A stretch of 64,000 nucleotides of DNA from Streptomyces antioxidans (GTDB taxonomy: Bacteria > Actinomycetota > Actinomycetes > Streptomycetales > Streptomycetaceae). Made by a program: the position numbers and the translations under genes. This document shows positions 59,642 to 64,000 of this stretch, in pieces (within the stretch, counting starts at the first letter, position 1; each line of letters opens with the position of its first letter). The DNA is taken from contig NZ_LAKD02000120.1 in assembly GCF_000968685.2 (NCBI RefSeq), positions 62,001 to 126,000 on the forward strand. The letters are read 5' to 3'. A model generated the notes under the pieces. That model saw nothing but the letters and a program-made list of their open reading frames with translations. It ran no database searches and was not told where the DNA came from.

Positions 59642-60640
59642 ATGCCCCAGTACTTCCGCGACTCACCCGAGTCTCTCGTTCCCGACGCGCTCGCGGGCTT
59701 CGCCGCCGCCCACGCCGATCTCGTCGCCTACCAGCCCGACCACGGATACTTCCGCACCCGCCACACCGCGCCCGTCCGCCGCGTCGGGCTGGTGTCGGGC
59801 GGCGGGTCCGGCCATGAACCACTGCACTCCGGTTTCCTCGGGACGGGGATGCTGGACGCCTCCTGCCCCGGCCGGATCTTCGCCTCGCCCCACAACCGGC
59901 AGATCTTCGAGGCCAGCCGGGCCGTCGCCCGGGCCGACGGGGTGCTGCACATCGTCAAGAACTACACCGGAGACCGCATCAACTTCGGCATCGCCGCCGA
60001 GCGCCTGGCCCACGAGGGCATCCGCTGCGCCCGTGTCCTCATCGACGACGACCTCGCCACCGACTCTGACGACATCGCGGTCGGCCGCCGCGGCACCGGT
60101 GCCACCCTGATCGTCGAGAAGATCCTCGGCGCCGCCGCCGACGAGGGACGCGGTCTTGAGGACCTGGTCGCACTCGGCACCGATGTGACCCGGCGGGCCC
60201 GCAGCCTCGCCGTCGCCGCGGCCGCCCACACCACGCCCCAGTCCGGGACACCGGCCTTCACCCTGCCCGACAACGTCCTGGAGTTCGGGGTCGGCATCCA
60301 CGGCGAGCGGGCCGAGGGGACCACCCCGCACGCACCGCTGGGCAAGCTGGTCGAGACCATGACCGACCAGCTGCTGGCCGCGCTGCCTGACGGCGCGGGG
60401 ACACGGGTGCTCGCCCTGGTCAACGGGCTGGGCTCGATCACCTCGCTGGAGCTGTACGGCATCCGCCACGCGGTCGCCAAGGCCCTGGACGACCGCGGTG
60501 TCGGCCTCGACCGGTCCATGACCGGCACCTTTGTGAGCGCCCTGGACATGCGGGGCTTCTCGCTGACCCTGTTCGCCACCGACGCGGAGGCGCTGCGGCT
60601 GTGGGACGCCCCCGCCCGCACCCCCGCCTGGCCCCTGTGA
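59642..60640 (+). CDS. dhaK: Dihydroxyacetone kinase subunit DhaK
   Basis: The 332-residue protein binds dihydroxyacetone covalently through His220 (GVGIHGERAEG). It also shows VSGGGSGHEPLHSGFLG, the phosphate-site region KNYTGDRINFGIAAE and VNGLGSITSLELY. DhaK works with DhaL, which carries ADP, and in bacteria with DhaM of the PTS as phosphate donor. The stop lies in the first of four 17-bp tandem repeats; dhaL follows 83 bp on. Confidence 0.93.
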   Translation: MPQYFRDSPESLVPDALAGFAAAHADLVAYQPDHGYFRTRHTAPVRRVGLVSGGGSGHEPLHSGFLGTGMLDASCPGRIFASPHNRQIFEASRAVARADGVLHIVKNYTGDRINFGIAAERLAHEGIRCARVLIDDDLATDSDDIAVGRRGTGATLIVEKILGAAADEGRGLEDLVALGTDVTRRARSLAVAAAAHTTPQSGTPAFTLPDNVLEFGVGIHGERAEGTTPHAPLGKLVETMTDQLLAALPDGAGTRVLALVNGLGSITSLELYGIRHAVAKALDDRGVGLDRSMTGTFVSALDMRGFSLTLFATDAEALRLWDAPARTPAWPL

Positions 60641-60694
60641 CCACCTGCCCCCTGTGCCCGCCTGGTCCCCGTGACCGCCTGATCCCCGTGACCC
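60627..60694. repeat. 17-bp tandem repeat, four copies, over the dhaK stop
   Basis: Units start with CCTG at 60627, 60644, 60661 and 60678, each 17 bp long with a consensus of CCTGRYCCCYGTGACCR. The first unit holds the dhaK stop (60638-60640), the other three lie between dhaK and dhaL. Confidence 0.85.
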
Positions 60695-60723
60695 CGCCAC
60701 CGCCCCGAGGAGTTGCCCCGCCC

Positions 60724-61425
60724 ATGCCCCACCAGCCCGGCCCCAAGGGCCTCACCCACTCCGACGTCATGGACTGGATGACACGGTTCGCCGCCACCGT
60801 ACGCTCCGTGGAACCCGAGCTCACCGCCCTCGACCAGAAGGCGGGCGACGGGGACTTCGGCGCCAATCTGGTCACCGGGATGGACGGCGTACGCCGTGCG
60901 CTGGACGCCCTGGCGGCGGGCGCGGGAAACGGCGAGCGGGACCGGAGGGGCCCGGACGCACCGCTGGACGCCGCCGCACGGGTGTTCCTCGACGACGTGG
61001 GCGGCACCAGCGGCCCCCTGTTCGGGCTGCTCTTCCAGGAGCTCGCCGACGCGCTCGGGGTGGCCGCCCATCCGCCCGGAACCGCGGCGCTGGCCCTCGG
61101 CACCGCCGCGGGCGCGGCGGCGATCCAGCGGGTCGGCGAGGCCGAGGTGGGTGACAAGACGATGGTGGACGCCCTCGTTCCCGCCGCGCGGGCCCTCGCC
61201 TCCTGCGAACCCACCGCCGATCCCGGCCACGCGCTCCGTGTGGCCGCGGTGGCGGCCCACCGGGGCGCCCGCTCCACGACCGATCTGCGTGCCCGCCGCG
61301 GGCGCGCCAGCTACACCGGCGACCACTCGCGCGGCGTCCCCGACCCGGGTGCCCTGGCCGTCGCCCTGCTGTTCGCCTCCGCACACGCCGAGCTCACCTC
61401 GCTCGACCGGCTACCGGCGTCCTGA
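60724..61425 (+). CDS. dhaL: Dihydroxyacetone kinase subunit DhaL
   Basis: The 233-residue helical protein has the metal-nucleotide motif ALDQKAGDGDFGANLVTGM, with three Asp that bind Mg-ADP, and GTSGPLFGLLFQEL and VGDKTMVDAL as conserved helices. It is phosphorylated by DhaM in PTS-dependent systems. GAGGAG lies 12 bases before ATG 60724. No dhaM is seen in the window, so a phosphodonor must be encoded elsewhere. Its stop is inside a perfect 20-bp tandem duplication. Confidence 0.92.
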   Translation: MPHQPGPKGLTHSDVMDWMTRFAATVRSVEPELTALDQKAGDGDFGANLVTGMDGVRRALDALAAGAGNGERDRRGPDAPLDAAARVFLDDVGGTSGPLFGLLFQELADALGVAAHPPGTAALALGTAAGAAAIQRVGEAEVGDKTMVDALVPAARALASCEPTADPGHALRVAAVAAHRGARSTTDLRARRGRASYTGDHSRGVPDPGALAVALLFASAHAELTSLDRLPAS

Positions 61426-61450
61426 GGAGGCTACCGGCGTCCTGAGGAGG
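61411..61450. repeat. Perfect 20-bp tandem duplication over the dhaL stop
   Basis: CTACCGGCGTCCTGAGGAGG is found at 61411-61430 and 61431-61450. Each copy has the TGA and a Shine-Dalgarno-like GAGGAGG. The first stop ends dhaL. Confidence 0.9.
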
Positions 61451-61615
61451 CAGCCCGAGTCCATCAGGGGTCCCCGGAACGTGCCGCCCGCCGGTGAACG
61501 CCGCGGCCGGGCCGCACGTACTGGGGCCCGAGTCCTGGACCGCATGAGAGGAGCAGAGCGGGGCAGACGACCAGGATTCGACTGTCGGCTCGATCAAAGG
61601 CGCCCGGGAGAATCT

Positions 61616-62710
61616 GTGCAGCAGGAGACCGCCGCCCGTGTGACCACACCACCGGCCCTGCCACGGCCGCGCGACGGCGGCGCGTCCGGAGGCCGGACGC
61701 GCGACCCGTACTTCGACAACGCGAAGTACCTCACCATCGTGCTGGTGGCGTGCGGCCACGCATGGGAGCCGCTCACCTACGGCAGCCGGGCGGCCACCGC
61801 GATCTACCTGACGGTCTACGCGTTCCACATGCCGGCGTTCGCCCTCATATCGGGCTACTTCTCGCGGAGTTTCGACATGGCGCCGGGGCGGGTGAAGCGG
61901 CTGCTCACCGGCGTCGTGGTGCCGTATCTGGTCTTCGAGGTGGCGTACACGCTCTTCTACCGCTGGGCGCAGGACGACCCGGGCTATCCGATCAGCCTGC
62001 TCGACCCCTGGTATGTGATGTGGTTCCTGGTCGCGCTGTTCATCTGGCGGGTCACCACCCCGCTGTGGCTCGCGCTGCGCCATCCGGTACCGGTCGCGCT
62101 GGCGGTGGCCGCGCTGGCCTCGATCTCACCGGAGGCCGGTGGGGATCTGGGTCTCCAGCGGGTGCTGGCGTTCCTCCCGTTCTTCGTGGCCGGACTCACC
62201 CTGCGCCCGGACCACTTCACCCGGCTGCGCACCCGGCGGGCCCGGCTGGCCGCCCTTCCGGTGGCGGCCTTCGCCCTGTGCACGGCGTACGCGGTGGCGC
62301 CCTGGATGGACGCGGAGTGGTTCTACCACCGCACGAGCGTCGCCAAGCTGGACGGCGTACCGCCCTGGGCCGGTCTGCTCACCACGCCCCTGCTCTTCGG
62401 TCTGGCGCTGGTGCTGACGGCCTGTTTCCTGGCCTGGGTGCCGGGGCGCCGTACCTGGTTCACCGCGCTCGGCTCGGGGACGCTGTACGGCTATCTGCTG
62501 CACGGCTTCATCATCAAGTCGTCCCGTTTCTGGGACTGGTACGACCACCCGTGGCTGCACACCCCGCTCGGGGAGCTCACCGTCACGGCGGCCGCGGTGC
62601 TCATGATCACCGCACTGTGCACGGAACCGGTGCGGCGGGTCCTGCGCGTTGTGGTGGAGCCGCGCATGGACTGGGCGTTCCGGCGCACCGGTTCGTCAGG
62701 CGCTTCCTGA
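61616..62710 (+). CDS. Membrane acyltransferase family 3 protein
   Basis: The 364-residue protein has about ten membrane spans and the acyltransferase 3 start DPYFDNAKYLTIVLVACGHAWEPL with the conserved His, then FHMPAFALISGYFSRSF and, near the end, LYGYLLHGFIIK. Such enzymes O-acetylate exopolysaccharides, antibiotics or peptidoglycan. GTG 61616 has GGGAG at ideal distance; ATG 61544 is an alternative. It follows dhaL on the same strand by 190 bp but does not belong to glycerol metabolism. Confidence 0.85.
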   Translation: MQQETAARVTTPPALPRPRDGGASGGRTRDPYFDNAKYLTIVLVACGHAWEPLTYGSRAATAIYLTVYAFHMPAFALISGYFSRSFDMAPGRVKRLLTGVVVPYLVFEVAYTLFYRWAQDDPGYPISLLDPWYVMWFLVALFIWRVTTPLWLALRHPVPVALAVAALASISPEAGGDLGLQRVLAFLPFFVAGLTLRPDHFTRLRTRRARLAALPVAAFALCTAYAVAPWMDAEWFYHRTSVAKLDGVPPWAGLLTTPLLFGLALVLTACFLAWVPGRRTWFTALGSGTLYGYLLHGFIIKSSRFWDWYDHPWLHTPLGELTVTAAAVLMITALCTEPVRRVLRVVVEPRMDWAFRRTGSSGAS

Positions 62711-62747
62711 GTGCGGCGGGCGCTCGCCGTCGGCGGCCGTAAAGCCG

Positions 62748-63395
62748 TCAGTGGCGGCGGACCTTGACGGTGTTGTCGGCGCGGGTGGCCGGCTGTCCTT
62801 CGGGGTCGGTCACCTTCTCCTCGTGGACCTCGCTGACGAGGACGTCCCACTCCCCTACCGCGAGCTCCAGCCCGGCCAGCACCTCCTCGGGGGTGGGGAA
62901 GTGGACGTCCGGATCGGGGTCGGTCGCCCAGGACGGGAATCCGGCGTGTCCGGTGATCAGCAGCACTCCGCCCGGTGCGACGGCGCCCGCGGCGCTGCGC
63001 AGGATCCGTTCCCGTGGCAGCTCGAGCCAGGAGTGCAGGAAGTGGGCGGAGACCAGGTCGAAGGTGCCGGGCGGGAAGGACACGGACAGGTCGTGCGGCT
63101 GCCATGTGATGCGGTCGCCGACGCCTTCCGACGCCGCGTGTTCTGCGCCGCGGTCGAGGGCCACCTGGGAGACGTCGACGGCGGTGACCCGCCAGCCCCG
63201 CCGGGCGAGCCAGATGGCGTCGGCTCCCTCGCCGCAGCCCAGGTCCAGGGCATGGCCGGGGGTCAGCCCGGTGACCTGGCGCACCAGGGCGGCGTTGGGC
63301 CTGCCGCTCCAGACGCGGTCCTCGGCACCGTAGAAGGTGTCCCAGAACTCCCCGGGTGTGGTGTCGGGCGGGATGTCGTGCGGCTTGGTGGTCAT
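62748..63395 (-). CDS. Class I SAM-dependent methyltransferase
   Basis: The 215-residue enzyme has FWDTFYGAEDRVWSGRPNAALV, a pattern shared with tellurite/thiopurine-resistance-type methyltransferases, the SAM motif ALDLGCGEGADAIWLARRGW, the acidic VTAVDVSQVALDRG and the motif II FDLVSAHFLHSW. It diverges from the XRE/cupin gene over 88 bp with a palindrome between them. The substrate is unknown. Confidence 0.87.
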   Translation of the reverse strand: MTTKPHDIPPDTTPGEFWDTFYGAEDRVWSGRPNAALVRQVTGLTPGHALDLGCGEGADAIWLARRGWRVTAVDVSQVALDRGAEHAASEGVGDRITWQPHDLSVSFPPGTFDLVSAHFLHSWLELPRERILRSAAGAVAPGGVLLITGHAGFPSWATDPDPDVHFPTPEEVLAGLELAVGEWDVLVSEVHEEKVTDPEGQPATRADNTVKVRRH

Positions 63396-63447
63396 GTCGG
63401 ATGTGCTCCCTTCGTTGGGTCAAGAGAGTGCGTCCGGCCGTGGCCGC

Positions 63448-63476
63448 TTGACAAAGAACTTTGCCGTGGTGGCAAA
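63448..63476. promoter_or_regulatory. TTGACA element and palindromic operator before the XRE gene
   Basis: TTGACA (63448-63453) is followed by the perfect inverted repeat TTTGCC (63460-63465), 5 bases, GGCAAA (63471-63476). The repeat sits where RNA polymerase would bind, which fits repression. Confidence 0.5.
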
Positions 63477-63483
63477 TGACCTC

Positions 63484-64000
63484 ATGGCCGACGAAGACCT
63501 CACCGAGGTGCTGACCGCCGTAGGGCCCCGGCTGCGGGCGCTCCGGCGCACCCGTGGCACCACTCTCGCCCAGCTCAGCGAGACGACGGGCATCTCGCTG
63601 AGCACCCTGTCGCGGCTGGAGTCGGGGCAGCGCAAGCCGACCCTGGAGTTGCTGCTGCCGCTGGCCAAGGCGTACGGAGTGCAGCTGGACGAGCTGGTGG
63701 GGGCGCCGGCCACCGGAGATCCCCGGGTCCATCCACGGCCGTTCACCCGGCACGGGCAGACCTTCATCCCGCTGACCCGCTATCTGGGCGGGCTGCACGC
63801 GTACAAGCAGATCCTGCCGCCCCGGCCGCAGGGCGGCGGGAGCGATGAACCGCTGGAGCAGCGGGTGCACGAGGGCTATGAGTGGCTGTATGTGCTCTCC
63901 GGGCGGCTACGGCTGGCGCTGGGCGAGCACGATCTGGTGCTCACGGGCGGTGAGGCCGCCGAATTCGACACCCGCACCCCCCATGGCGTCGCCAACGCCG
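63484..64000 (+). CDS. XRE family regulator with cupin domain, 3' truncated by window
   Basis: The 172 visible residues have a Cro/CI-type helix-turn-helix (LRALRRTRGTTLAQLSETTGISLSTLSRLESG) and, from about residue 110, a cupin domain (EQRVHEGYEWLYVLSGRLRLALGEHDL, ending at EFDTRTPHGV). This is the MerR/XRE-cupin type that binds small ligands. ATG 63484 was chosen; GTG 63466 and 63469 are in frame upstream but lie in the operator. The gene continues past the window. It probably controls itself and the divergent methyltransferase. Confidence 0.88.
   Translation, partial: MADEDLTEVLTAVGPRLRALRRTRGTTLAQLSETTGISLSTLSRLESGQRKPTLELLLPLAKAYGVQLDELVGAPATGDPRVHPRPFTRHGQTFIPLTRYLGGLHAYKQILPPRPQGGGSDEPLEQRVHEGYEWLYVLSGRLRLALGEHDLVLTGGEAAEFDTRTPHGVANA

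Noticed and set aside
60627..60694. 17-bp repeats as a CRISPR or regulatory array
   Set aside because: Units are contiguous without spacers and overlap the dhaK stop, so they are treated as a minisatellite.

Overview
The window comes from a high-GC actinomycete, almost certainly a Streptomyces or close relative. The signs are strong third-position GC bias, many GTG starts, ATGA translational coupling, SARP/NB-ARC/TPR regulators, Tat-exported enzymes, a SigB/SigF-type sigma factor, a CitA/CitB-like two-component system, rare TTA codons concentrated in regulators, and leaderless transcripts. No rRNA, tRNA, CRISPR array, prophage or intact insertion sequence is visible. It reads as chromosomal accessory-rich sequence.

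Layout. 1-4.1 kb: the tail of a ferredoxin-reductase-like flavoprotein, then a coupled envelope operon (MptB-type mannosyltransferase, GT87 mannosyltransferase, LPG-synthase-type membrane protein). 4.1-9.6 kb: CapA-like protein, sigma factor, Tat-exported phospholipase C, AraC regulator. 9.8-15 kb: an NMT1/SsuA-type ABC importer operon with a benzoylformate-decarboxylase-like enzyme inside it. 15-19.9 kb: DinB protein, two pentapeptide-repeat proteins, a tandem pair of near-identical small secreted peptides, an ARMT1-type phosphatase. 19.6-21.1 kb: PiT phosphate transporter with a small membrane partner. 21.3-25.2 kb: FAD monooxygenase and SnoaL-like protein divergent from a LysR regulator, then a TauD dioxygenase with a probable leaderless leader peptide. 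25.4-37.3 kb: first SARP, a DUF574-type methyltransferase, a hydrolase, an RsbA-like anti-sigma protein, fumarase, and an envelope/lipid group (SDR, DMT transporter, polysaccharide deacetylase, MGDG-synthase-type glycosyltransferase). 37.3-42.8 kb: a second ABC importer divergent from a CitA/CitB-like pair. 42.8-52.5 kb: a histone-H1-like protein, a 2-hydroxyacid dehydrogenase, an NB-ARC/TPR protein, then a regulatory module: a two-gene operon of unknown function divergent from a TTA-rich SARP that converges on a 42-residue peptide gene. 52.7-64 kb: lipoprotein, membrane spermidine-synthase-like protein, Lnt-like nitrilase, TetR, SDR, DhaK-DhaL, a membrane acyltransferase, a methyltransferase and a partial XRE/cupin regulator.

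How parts fit together. Both ABC loci are three-part importers; the second sits beside a two-component system with a near-perfect inverted operator between them. Several regulators (TetR, XRE, LysR, SARP) have candidate operators in their divergent promoter regions. Most convergent gene pairs end in strong GC hairpins, and in several cases the stop codons lie inside the stems.

The most unusual points are: (i) short tandem repeats that sit on or beside stop codons at about eight loci; (ii) the SARP gene at 49.2-52.4 kb with six in-frame TTA codons, an 11-bp-spaced heptamer repeat in its divergent promoter region, and a convergent 42-residue peptide gene that shares its terminator; (iii) the leaderless 25-codon ORF upstream of the TauD gene; (iv) a decarboxylase embedded in an importer operon.
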